Source: Jaapia argillacea MUCL 33604 (taxonomy: Eukaryota > Basidiomycota > Agaricomycetes > Jaapiales > Jaapiaceae). From it: a DNA stretch of 28,327 nt. Below the pieces are notes generated by a model. It was given only the letters and a program-made list of their open reading frames with translations. It searched no databases and was not told the origin of the DNA. The DNA lies in contig KL197714.1 in the NCBI GenBank assembly GCA_000697665.1, positions 180,986 through 209,312 of the forward strand. The letters are read 5' to 3'. Shown piece after piece: positions 18,936 to 28,327 of the stretch; position 1 is the first letter of the stretch, and each line of letters begins with the position of its first letter. The translations under genes were made by a program, and so were the position numbers.

Positions 18936-19153
18936 ATTCCGGGATTCGTTTCCCCAGGCTTCTTCACCGCCAGTTTCGTCCTTCCCAGCTGTTTCCTTCG
19001 TCCAGGCCCGTCGGTGATTTGGCACAAGCTGGATCACCTCCAGACCCATCGACGTAAAGTGATGATTGTTCAGGAGGATTCCAGCCAACACCACGGGCAC
19101 TTCCCCTTCTATGCCATCGTAAGTCTGCTTTCATTCGTCCCAATTCTCCGTGT

Positions 19154-19525
19154 GTGCTTCTCGTTGACGTTTTCCAAGGCTACATCTTTTCCAGCGCCTC
19201 CGGATTATTCATGCAAGGGAACAACTTGACCAGCGCGTCTATCAAGGCATTCAACCAACTTTTCAGCCTCGCGGCTTTCGGAGCCGACGTAGGTGAAATC
19301 ATCCCTCGGGAAACTTGGGAATGGGAGGAAATCTCGATGTTTGGTCACCATGTGATTATATGTGCCGTTTCCATGGTGAGATGCATTGACTGTGACACCA
19401 GTATTCTCATCAGGCTGGATTCGTTATTGGTCAATGGTGTTTCGCATCTGGTCTTGTGTTTGTCGGTCGTCTGTGTTTGGACTCGTCCAGGGCTCGTCGG
19501 TTGGTGTGAATGTGATGTATGCTGA
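19154..19525 (+). CDS. hypothetical exon, possibly part of a broken gene
   Basis: From about 19179 the plus strand reads YIFSSASGLFMQGNNLTSAS, then IKAFNQLFSLAAFGADVGEI and RETWEWEEISMFGHHVII, to a possible donor GTGAGA near 19375. A good intron candidate (GTAAGT...CCAAG, 19119-19178, 60 nt) lies before it. The sequence is protein-like, with hydrophobic helix-like stretches, but I do not recognise the family and no start or end could be fixed. It faces the biotin carboxylase pseudogene tail to tail. The first 25 bases of the stated frame are probably intron. Confidence 0.35.
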   Translation: MLLVDVFQGYIFSSASGLFMQGNNLTSASIKAFNQLFSLAAFGADVGEIIPRETWEWEEISMFGHHVIICAVSMVRCIDCDTSILIRLDSLLVNGVSHLVLCLSVVCVWTRPGLVGWCECDVC

Positions 19526-19539
19526 TTGGGTACTCTACT

Positions 19540-20931
19540 CCTCGCCCACGCACAACGACACCCCTCCCAACCACCCTCCACCCTCTTCCCTCTCCCCCTG
19601 ACCACATTCTCCATCTTCATCGAACTGCGCACCACCAACATCTCCCCATCCCTCACACTTGACGCCGGGTGAATCTCGACCACCTTGCCCATTAGGGGCG
19701 AAGCGATGGATCATCGGTCCCCTGGGTCCCCCAACTCGAAAGGGGAAGAGAAGAGTGCTGCGAGGATTCGGTGGGTGAGAATGTCGCTTACACCACTCTG
19801 GGGAGTCGGTCGGGGAAGGTGTCGTGCGAGAATCGACGGCAATGCCATTGTATGCTTCTGCAGAGTCGATGTGATCCTCGGATCCGGAGGATCCTCTGGA
19901 GAGTTCCAGGTCGAACGTCGTACCAGGCTGGAGGAGGACAATACCAGAGGATATCCCGATACTCATCGTCACACCAGCCCAAACAGGTACCAATCGTCAC
20001 TCAACAACCCTTGGCCTACTCTCCAAAATCGAACCGAGGTTCCAGTCGTCTCCACCTTCGCACCCACCCAATCCTCAATGACCTGATAACCCCCACCACG
20101 TCTTCACACCACCCTCTCGCCGTAATCCTTCTAGGCTCCTCGAGCTCTCTGGTTCTGCTCTTCAAAATCGTTGCCGCGCCGCCAACGATAATTCTAGCGA
20201 GGGAATCGAAATCATGTTCGACGGTCCGTTCAGCTCCCGCTTCGTGGGCGGTGGAAGGTGAGGTACAGAGCCAGGTATCCATTCGTACTCCCTCTCGGAT
20301 GGCGCGAGAGGGATCCCCTGGTTCCAGACGGGGTTGTATGGCATAGCCACTAGGCGAAGACGGGAAACTGAATGATCGAAGGGAAGTATCGGGGAGTGAC
20401 AGCAGGAGCTGAGTCCGACAACGTCGACATTCGACATCCTCCCTGTCACGAAAAGAATTAGTCTCAATGTAATGAGTGGGAGTAGGGGAGAACAGACCCG
20501 TGACTGTATACTGTATGCTCTGCTTGTACCTGCACTCATCTCCATGAAAACCCATTTGTCGGAATTGGCGTTGGCGAGGTACTCGAACGTTCCGAAACCT
20601 TATTAGTCCCCAAGCATTTTGAGGGAGGCTGAGAGGAGAGGTTTGGTTCCAGGCAACGTCGAGGGAGCCATCTGACAGATATTCGTGAGATCGAAATGAG
20701 AGTTCGGAGTGGATGGTGCTTACCTCTACGATTTTCCGGAATCTAGGGTTCGCGTTCTGTCAGATGTTGATTTCGAAGATCTGAGAGGGAAAGGGGGCGA
20801 ACCTTAATTGGACACTCCACTCCATCTCCCAACAATGCCAAACTTCAGGCGACCCCATTGGCTACAACCTGCACTTCGATATGTTTCCGCCCACGACCCG
20901 ATAACGCTTTCTCGACGAATAACCTGCGAGA
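19540..20931 (-). pseudogene. biotin-dependent carboxylase fragment (biotin carboxylase C-half plus biotinyl domain)
   Basis: ATP-dependent carboxylation of biotin, as in 3-methylcrotonyl-CoA, propionyl-CoA or urea carboxylases. Leftwards from 20931: FVEKALSGRGRKHIEVQVVA (the HIEVQV motif of the ATP-grasp domain), a degenerate CSVQ region, intron 20672-20723, GTFEYLANANSDKWVFMEM (the EMN motif), intron 20443-20529, SGYAIQPRLEPGDP and VRMDTWLCTS and DFDSLARIIVGG (biotin carboxylase C-terminal domain), LQPGTTFDLELS, then the biotinyl domain MGKVVEIHPASSVRDGE and SSMKMENVV (lysine at about 19615-19617). Multiple frame changes and two adjacent stops near 20605-20612 show it is dead. The N-terminal half is missing, cut where the X-R arm begins (about 21092). 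The exact carboxylase type is unresolved. Confidence 0.75.
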
Positions 20932-21091
20932 CGGACACTCTCCCACACCTGAGACACACGTAACTTTAGCATACAGTGGGGAAGAGGTGAAAACCAAGGG
21001 AACGGACGTTCCGTTTAAATGACTCCTCCAGATCAGATTCCCTCTTGAACAATCCAAATACCCTCCCACAGGCCAACGCGCCGAGGCAGCC

Positions 21092-24000
21092 CTTTTCGAT
21101 CCACCCACACAACTTCCACACAGCGCCCTCAACGAAGAACTAAACAAAATTCCAGCTGTTTGTGCTTTCGATTGACGGAGATGGACGAGAACAGGAGAAG
21201 GTCCGAGGAAATTGAAATTGTTGCGGAATGGAGGAGGATGGAGAGACGGAGAGAGTTGAGAGTTGAGAAGTGTGATGGTGTCTTGGAGGGTTGTGAGAAA
21301 CACAGCCTGGAAGTTTGTACCGACGTGTCGTCAACTTCGAAGTCTATTAAGGCCAGTGAGTACCGTAGCGAGCGATGATGAATAAGCCAAGTATCCGTAG
21401 CTATCAAGACGGCTCGCAATAAGCTCAGTCCCTCAAGCAAATTCCACAGAGACTAAAGCCCATCCGCAGCTTCACAACCAGTAGACGTGTCTTCTCGATA
21501 GAATAATTAGGTCGGGTATAGTTTGTAGTCCAAACCGGAACCAGTCTGTGTAGCGGTCAGGGGCACCTGATCAGATAACGGGACGGACGAATAGGATTTC
21601 TGGTGGTGTTCATACCTGCATACATGCTACGCGAGCTACGGGCGTGTGATGACACATCCTTCCAACAATCACGAAGCTTAATGTTGGGAAAGTGGCGAGG
21701 TTCCCTCCAGCATTGCGCCAGTCGGTTACGGTTTGAGGGGAGGCGAAGGCTGCGAGCTATCATACATCGTCAGTTTCTCGATTGATAGATAAAAAAAGTG
21801 ATCACACCTTGCATCTCGGTGTCGATCCCAAATTGACCCAAGTGTCTAGCGAGGACACGGCCGATTTCTTCTGGGTCCTTCAACAACATCCCCTGGGGTA
21901 TATTCGAACGGCATTGTGAAGATTGAGAAGGTAGGAAGGAAATGTTTTGCTCAGAATGTTGTCGCAAGAAATCGATCACGCTTAGCGTTGATGGGTGAGG
22001 ATGTCGTGGCCAAGTATTCGCAGTCGTGAGCAATGGAACGGATTGGAGGAGCGAAGGGAGCGGCAAGCATTGTACCAAATTGGGAGGAAGGAATCTCGGA
22101 CTAGAATACATGGGTGGGCTAGCCAGAGGGACCGCTTGGGTAAAGTCAGAGTGTGCTGCTCAGCAGGCGAGATTGAGCTAAAGAGAAATAACATACCTAA
22201 GATTCTCGGAGTCGCTTCAACTGACTGAGGTGAGTGCCAGGACCATTGACCAACACAAGAACGCGGGAATGCGATGGCGGTACTTCGATGGGAGAAGAGT
22301 CTGGAGATTCGGATGGGAAGAGTTGTACACGGCGTTGGTGGGGACAATAAACGTGATGGAATGTTGAGAGAGGGCGTCGTCTTGCTGGAGTGGCTGCAGG
22401 AGTCGAACGTCGTACATCGAACACTTGGTTGAAGTTGAACATTTGCGATTAGATAAGATAAGCAACTCCTCTGGCTTTGCTTTGTAGTCAACGTGTCAGC
22501 CTTGACTTACCTTTCGCTGCAGCACCCATGGTCTCAGTCCCATACGTTCCTGATCCGAAACTTGTTGTCCTTGCCACCATCTAGACGTCAGCATACAGGC
22601 TGAGTTTATGGGATAGTCCATCCAACAGTCGAGGGCGCTTGGGCTATCAATCCATTCCATCCCCAATCATATCTGACACAACTTCCGGTTCACACAATTC
22701 CTTCACTCGCTCTCCAAACCACGTTGTTAGGATCCACCTTCCTTTATCCCTTCAGCGCTCTCCGCCTCCGTGATCTCTTCGCGAAACGATATCCTTCGCA
22801 AAGCGGCGACCCCAACTCGAAGCAACCAATCGAGGGCATGTCCTGACCGAGAGAGTGTTCTACCTGAGACGAGGTTATGTGAATGGTGAGTTTCTCAATC
22901 CTGTGTGAGTCTCGCTGGCTACCCGAGGCGACGGTTTTACTCAGCAGCTAATCCCTAGTTCTTACAGGACCACGCGGATCCGCCTCCCACACTGACGACA
23001 TCGAAACGCCATCATATCGCAAAGCTAAAGTATATCACTCGCCCACGCCCAGCTATCCACACCAGTCCGGTCAGCTCTGCCGTCCATCAGCGCTTATATT
23101 CTCCATCCAGTCGCCTCCGGGATCAACGATGACGACCCGCTTGTGCTTGAGTTCGGCACTTCCAACGAGATATTGTTGAGGGTGGTCACGAGCAAGTTGG
23201 AAGGGGTTGTTTGTAGGTTTCGTTTTGTGACGAGATCGATAGTTGGGCCAGGGATGGTTCAGTTTCGTTGGGGTAACAGATGACCTAAGCTCATCAAGTC
23301 TGTCTTCAAATCTAATATCAATCAATCAATTTTTATTCGAATCTTCGACTACAGCATATCGTTTCCCGAAAGTGGCTACCGAATTCGACATCCTCGAGAA
23401 GAGATATCGTAGTCTCGGACGCACATCCTAACACAGCATACAGTCAATATCCACGGATTGTCGAGATGCGAATCGGATACTCACGGAGAGAGACCGTGTT
23501 GAGAATTCCCTCACATCGCGCAAGCATGGACGGCACGTATCGTCGACTCGATTATTGACAGGAATTACTTGCCACACGATTCCCGATGCTTCTCTGAGCG
23601 CCTGCATTGATCGACCATCGAGGGGTAGAGAGAAGGAAAGCACGCAGTCGTACACTCGGTAGAGAGATCCCGAAGGAAAAACGATGAGGCATGTTGCGAG
23701 TCAACAACTTGTGAACGGCGGAGAGGTCGTCGCGAACGAGGGGATAATCGCGATGAGGTGGGGTGAGGGTGGTGGATTCTTGAATAGGTGGTGGCATCAA
23801 GGCTTCAGGGGTGACACAAAATGAGCCAAATTCCGACGATCAGGAGCGAGAGCGTACCAAACGAGAGGACCTGTCGATAAAAAGAACCCGCTAGGGCACC
23901 ATCCGACCGAGACTGCAGAAATCAACCACCCTCGCAGAGAGAACTCCTCCCGGTGCTGAATGGTGGTGTCCTTCAAGTTGATGGTAAAGACAAGATCTTG

Positions 24001-24249
24001 AGGTGAGTGCTTGGGTATCGCGGATTGGACTTGGCCACAGACTACGAAAGCGCCTATTACCTCTACGTCGTCGACAGGATGGTCTGATAGAATGTCCGCG
24101 CGATGTGACGGTGATCGGGTCCTCTTATTGCTACAATCTCCCTTGAACGCTTGCCAGAGAGAGCGACCATCCTGCGTAAGTGGATTGGTCGGTGCGCTGG
24201 ACATATGCGGTACGAAAAGGATCGTGCTCACCCAAACTACCAATACCAC
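21092..24249 (-). pseudogene. gene X, right copy ('X-R'), unidentified and broken
   Basis: Inverted homologue of X-L. The start is near 24250; SLRGWLISAVSVGWCPSGFF lies around 23930-23870, followed by STGPLVWYALAPDR. Further on: SAELKHKRVVIVDPGGDW (about 23160), RVKELCEPEVVSDMIGDGMD (about 22700), HKLSLYADV and MVARTTSFGSGTYGTET (about 22610-22530), FNQVFDVRRSTPAATPARRR, RVLVLVNGPGTHLSQLKRLR, and SNIPQGMLLKDPEEIGRVLA (about 21909-21850). Damage: a TAG at 22581-22583 where X-L has GAG, two stops after GMD near 22640, and frame changes throughout. Conservation of several motifs in the same frame in both arms argues it was a real protein-coding gene. Function unknown. Confidence 0.5.
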
Positions 24250-24756
24250 AACGTCCTCTTCGCGTCAATGCCATAATTTATGCACGACGGTGCTGAACAG
24301 ATGTCGGATGAGTCATTCCGCAGGATGTGAGGAGTGCTATGGAAGGAACATGGGATTCGGAAACCATCTATCTCCGAAGTAGAGGCCGAAAAGACACTGA
24401 GGGATTGTTCAACATACGATTGCGAAGTCGAGGGATAGTGTTTCTCGCCAGGTCTACGATGGGCAAGGCAAGGTAATACACCTTAGCGACGCAACGAAAA
24501 ATGGGGGTGATTGACTACTCAACAGAACAACAAGGAGAAAGGATAAGAGTCTTTACGGCCTTGTCAAGGCCATCTCAACAGCGTCGACCCCGTTCTCCAG
24601 AGGAAACGGACCATAAGCAGCGCACGCGCGACATCGTTGGGCGGAAGGAAAGCTGACGTGGCCAAATCGGGATCAGACCTGTCGCTTGTCCTCAACCAGC
24701 GTCTTCAAGCTCTAGCTTTTCCGACAAACAACACAGAATCAATCGAATCTATCGCA
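24250..24756. promoter_or_regulatory. divergent intergenic region between X-R and NLR-R
   Basis: About 500 bp between the apparent X-R start and the NLR-R ATG. Bases 24250-24697 match 14372-14800 in inverted orientation, with conserved blocks GGAAGGAAAGCTGACGTGG, TCGGGATCAGACC and AAAATGGGGGTGAT. Bases 24712-24756 match the NLR-L 5' flank at 13380-13421. Conservation in both arms of non-coding sequence between two divergent genes suggests a shared promoter. No TATA box is obvious. Confidence 0.5.
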
Positions 24757-27700
24757 ATGAATCAAACCACTACCGTACCAAATATTGCCCACCCCGTGGG
24801 GCAACGTTCCGCCGACGAGAATGGGACCATCACCCTGGAGTTGACGAGTGAGTACACTTGCCCGACACTGATCTGCACCGATAAGCTCATCCCGCTGCGA
24901 TTTGTAGTCCTGGGTGCTCAAGACTTGCACAAACATCGTAAGCAGGTGCCGAACTGTTTTGTTCGGGTAACTGGTGGGGGCGGCGAAGCCCTTACCACTC
25001 GAACGGTCAAGGGCACCAACCCACGATGGAATGAAACATTCACGATGTGCGTGTCGACGACTCGTCCTGATTTCTGCTGATTTCTGCTTTAGGATTACCA
25101 CTACCTCATCCATCTTGAGCATTGAAGTCTCGCACAAGCGGATGACCAGTGGTGATGCACTTCGTGGTGTAGCCAGGATCCCGGTCCAAGAGCTGGTTGG
25201 TCAGCCTGAAGGAACTGGTGTGTCTACCCTTGACTAGTGTGTAAGCATGGCTCACGACCTCTGTGTTGCTCTGCAGAGACTACTCGTGATCTTGTGAAGA
25301 AGGGAGGGACAGGTTATGGGAAAATTATGGTGGCTTCCCGTAGTGAGTCCATTGTGCTTACTATCATGTCTTTAAATAATTACAATGTGTGTGTAGTTAC
25401 AACACCAGCCACTAGAGAGCAGGGGGGAAATGTCCCACCAGAACAAGATCTTGAAGTAATTGCTGCAGAGGCTGATAAGGCGAAAAATGCTCTTGCCATG
25501 ATTGATGGGCCTCCTATTGATGCTGTGGGGACTGTCATTGATTGTGTTGATGGGGTAACTGGGAATGATCTCTTACAGACTGTAGGTGGATATCTGGAAA
25601 AGGTTGTGAAGATTGGTGATGTGATATCTGAGGTGAGTGTTGTAATTTCCAGTGACCTTGTAAATGTTCAACAGCTTCCAGGTTCATCCTTATGCCAAGC
25701 TGGCTTGGCATGTCTTGACATCTGGATACAAGGTAAATTATGGTTGGGGTGGGAATCATTTATTCTGCAGCTTAGAGATACCTTTTTTTCAAGGTTCTTA
25801 AAGCTCAGGCTGACCGTGATCAACAAGTCAAGGAGCTCTGGCAGAAAGTTGCTGATGCACTGGATTTTTTGAAGCAGGTTGATCCTGTTGCAAAGACACA
25901 AGTCTTTGTTACTTCTATGCTATTGGCTATGATGAAGCAAGTCTATGAATGTTGTCTGTTCCTCCAAAACTATGGAGACCAGGCTTATCAAGGTAAATGC
26001 TGATGTTTCATTTCAATTGAGCTTTCTTAATCATACCTGCACTTTAGTACGACTCCTTCATGGAACTTTTTCAACTTCTGATGCTATCAGAGAGTTTTCT
26101 AAAAGTTTTCAGGATTTAAGAACAAAAGTTGATCAAAGTTTCACAACTGAAACTTGGATTAGCATCCGTGGTCTTGAGCAAAATCTTGACTTGTTGCAGT
26201 ATGCAGCTGAAGAAGGCTTGTTGAATACTTTACAGGATTCAAACTCTTATATATCTCAATGGGATCCAGAGCACACTTGTCTGGCTGGTACTAGAGTACA
26301 AGTATTGGATAGCCTGACAGAGATCCTTCATCTTGACAGTGAAAGCAGATTGCTCTGGCTTACTGGTGTTGCTGGATCAGGAAAATCTACAATTGCCAAT
26401 TCCATGGCAGAGCGATTTTATAATTTACAGAGACTGGGAGCTAGTTTTAGATTTGTCCGCCAGCATCCACCAGAAAGCATCTTCCGTCAGATTGCCTACC
26501 AGCTTACCCAGTTTGATGAGACACTAAAGTGTAAGATTCTGGATGCATTGAAGAAGCACTGGAATGTAGCATCACAGTCATTGACCCATCAAGTTCAAAA
26601 GATTTTGATTGAGCCACTTTCTGCTATAGAGCTATCTGGCCCAATTTTGATTATAATTGATGCATTGGATGAAATTCAGGATAATGCCCAAGCTAGCATT
26701 CTATCAATCATATATAAGATGCAATTTGAAATGCCAAACTATATAAAAATTCTGTTGACCAGTCGTAAGGAACAAACTATCACTGAGCATCTGATGGACA
26801 TAAAAGAATACTGCTTAGATGATACTGAAAATGCTATTAAAACCACACACAAGGATATCAGCAGTTATATTGCCTATCAGTTGAAGGAAATTCAGAAAAG
26901 AAATAGTGAATCAACAGAGTGGCTGAATATGGACTTCCAGAAAATGTTGGTGGATAGTGCTGGTGGGCTATTTCTATGGGCCTCACTAGTGTGCAAACAA
27001 ATAAGGGTCAGGCCATTTGATAAGGAATGGATCTTATCCATGTTACGGCCTTCAAAGCAAGATGACAATAGACTTGAGCGTCTGTACTCTATCTTTGTCT
27101 CATACATCAATAAGAATGGGCTACATGGGACAAATGATGGAATTGCAGAGGATTTTCAAAAGATTGTTGGTTTAATAGTAGTTCTGAAGGTTCCTCAGAC
27201 TGAAGCATCTTTGGTAGAGTTTATTGAAACACGAGATGGAGAGTCTAATGTGAAAGCAAGAACAAAATGGATGTTGGGTCAATTGAAGCCGCTTCTCAAA
27301 AATCATCCAACTATTGAACTGATTCACACCTCATTGTTTGATTATTTGACAACAGGAACTGAGTGTCCTAAATCATATCGACTGGACCTTCAAGCCCAGA
27401 CTAGATACCTGGCACAGGATTGCCTGCGAATGATGAACAACAACCTAAGATTCAATATTTGTGGGCTTCCAAGCATGGCCTTGCGAAATGAAGGTATCAT
27501 CAACTTGGAGAGATGTATTCCACCTGCATTACAATATTCCTGCCAGCATTTCATGAACCATATTGTCAGTATAATTAGCCTTGAGGAAGAAGTTATCAAA
27601 GAGGTATCTACTTTTGTTAATGAAAAGTTACTACAATGGTTGGAGGTGATGAGTTTGCTGAAAAAGATCTCAAAGACAGAAGGAACGTTGAAGGGTTTAG

Positions 27701-28327
27701 TGCAATGTGTCCAGGTAAGCTAAACAGCTTAGTGATTGTAAATAGTAGCTAATTTTTAACTTCTCCCAAAGAAACATGTAACCATAGATGATCATGAATT
27801 GATGAAGGAAGCATTACAACTTATACAACATTGCACTCCTGCATTGAGTCTGGGAGCAATGCAGGTGTATGCATCAGCACTGCCTTTGTCCTATAAAACC
27901 ACAAAGCTATATGCAAAGTACTATGACAGATTTACAGCAATGCCAAGAATCCACTCAAGTCATGCACTATTTTCATCTTGTTTACATATTTTGAACCATC
28001 TTGGTGAAGTTAATAGTGTTGCTTTCTCACCAGATGGGACAAAGCTGGCCTCTGCATCACTGGACAACACAGTCAGGTTGTGGAATGTAGAGACTGGCCA
28101 AAGCATTGGCTCTGCACTTGAGAGACACACTGGTGGGGTCGAGTCAGTTGTTTTCTCACCAGATGGGACAAAGCTGGCCTCTGCATCACAGGACAACACA
28201 GTCAGGTTGTGGAATGCATAGACTGGCCAAAGCATTGGCTCTGCACTTGAGGGACACATTGACAGGGTCAACTCAGTTGTTTTCTCACCAGATGGGACAA
28301 AGCTGGCCTCTGCATCAGATGACAACA
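24757..28327 (+). CDS. C2-NACHT-WD40 NLR-like protein ('NLR-R'), stopped in the WD40 region
   Basis: Signal-transducing STAND ATPase. Exons: 24757-24847, 24908-25046, 25093-25217, 25277-25342, 25397-25632, 25682-25732, 25794-25992, 26048-27714 and 27772 onward. All introns are GT-AG of 46-61 nt and the first eight exons total exactly 858 codons. Residues about 25-115 are a C2 domain ([41 protein letters not shown]), a fold that binds membranes, often with calcium. Residues 220-236 [17 protein letters not shown] begin a helical linker typical of basidiomycete NLRs. NACHT: Walker [10 protein letters not shown] at 409-417, Walker [12 protein letters not shown] near 502-512. From residue 859 come [16 protein letters not shown], a helical region and WD40 repeats. 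A TAG at 28219-28221 (GAG in sibling repeats) ends the frame at 1007 residues in repeat two, although homologous WD40 sequence continues to the window edge. Start: first ATG before the C2, conserved in NLR-L. Confidence 0.9.
28000..28327 (+). repeat. 129-bp WD40 tandem repeats of NLR-R
   Basis: At least three units to the edge: [40 protein letters not shown] and [20 protein letters not shown]. They differ mainly in the residues after GHT/RHT (GG-VE and DR-VN) and before DN (L, Q, D). The array runs out of the window, so the repeat number is unknown. Confidence 0.85.
28219..28221 (+). other. premature TAG in NLR-R WD40 repeat 2
   Basis: Context GGAATGCATAGACTGG, where the same position in NLR-0 repeats reads GGAATGCAGAGACTGG. 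A single G-to-T change converts GAG (Glu) to TAG. The reading frame and repeat pattern continue unchanged after it. Confidence 0.8.

Noticed and set aside
21160-21378. Plus-strand frame rich in Arg and Glu (matched by a minus-strand frame at 17772-18161)
   Set aside because: It is conserved between the arms only as far as the DNA is; the opposite orientation agrees with the direction of the clearer X motifs. It is kept as a possibility but not annotated.

Overview
The window looks like nuclear DNA from a filamentous basidiomycete, most likely Agaricomycetes. Support comes from the genes themselves: C2-NACHT-WD40 STAND (NLR-like) proteins cut by many 46-61 nt GT-AG introns, and fungal-type pogo and PIF/Harbinger transposases with similarly small introns. 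No bacterial signal, CRISPR array or rRNA gene was seen. The NLR parts are visibly AT-richer than the sequence between them.

Layout. (1) 1-803 (+): WD40 tail of an NLR whose start lies off the left edge ('NLR-0'). (2) 1020-3643: loop between two inverted NLR tails, holding a coding-like relic, a minisatellite and a pogo-type transposase gene with one nonsense codon. (3) 3886-7597 plus 13360-13379 (-): 'NLR-L', a decayed C2-NACHT-WD40 gene. Its first exon is split after six codons by a 5.76 kb insertion (7598-13359). (4) That insertion is nested: an LTR-like element (7598-8758 and 12955-13359) holds a nearly complete PIF/Harbinger transposon (8762-12951) with terminal inverted repeats, a broken DDE transposase and a Myb/SANT-like partner gene. 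(5) 13421-14370: a 950 bp element with perfect 30 bp terminal inverted repeats, sitting upstream of NLR-L. (6) 14372-18040 (+) and 21092-24697 (-): two diverged inverted copies of an unidentified gene, 'X', both broken. (7) 18041-21091: spacer with a third fragment resembling part of X, a hypothetical ORF and a pseudogene of a biotin-dependent carboxylase. (8) 24757 to the right edge (+): 'NLR-R', with nine exons recoverable, but stopped by a TAG in its second WD40 repeat.

How it fits together. The ancestral unit was an NLR and gene X transcribed head-to-head from one intergenic region. It was duplicated in inverted orientation, giving NLR-L <- | -> X-L ... X-R <- | -> NLR-R. NLR-L also ends tail-to-tail with NLR-0. 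The palindrome became visible only after the nested insertion and the 950 bp element were mentally removed from the left arm. NLR-L then decayed through several CGA-to-TGA changes, a 7 bp deletion, loss of one splice acceptor and the insertion. NLR-R kept its splice sites and NACHT motifs. The WD40 units are nearly identical 129 bp tandem repeats that differ in number between copies and vary mainly at a few residues, the pattern known for fungal recognition receptors of the HET-E/HET-D type.

Limits: percent identities are by eye, exon models come from comparing the copies and from splice signals, and gene X could not be named.
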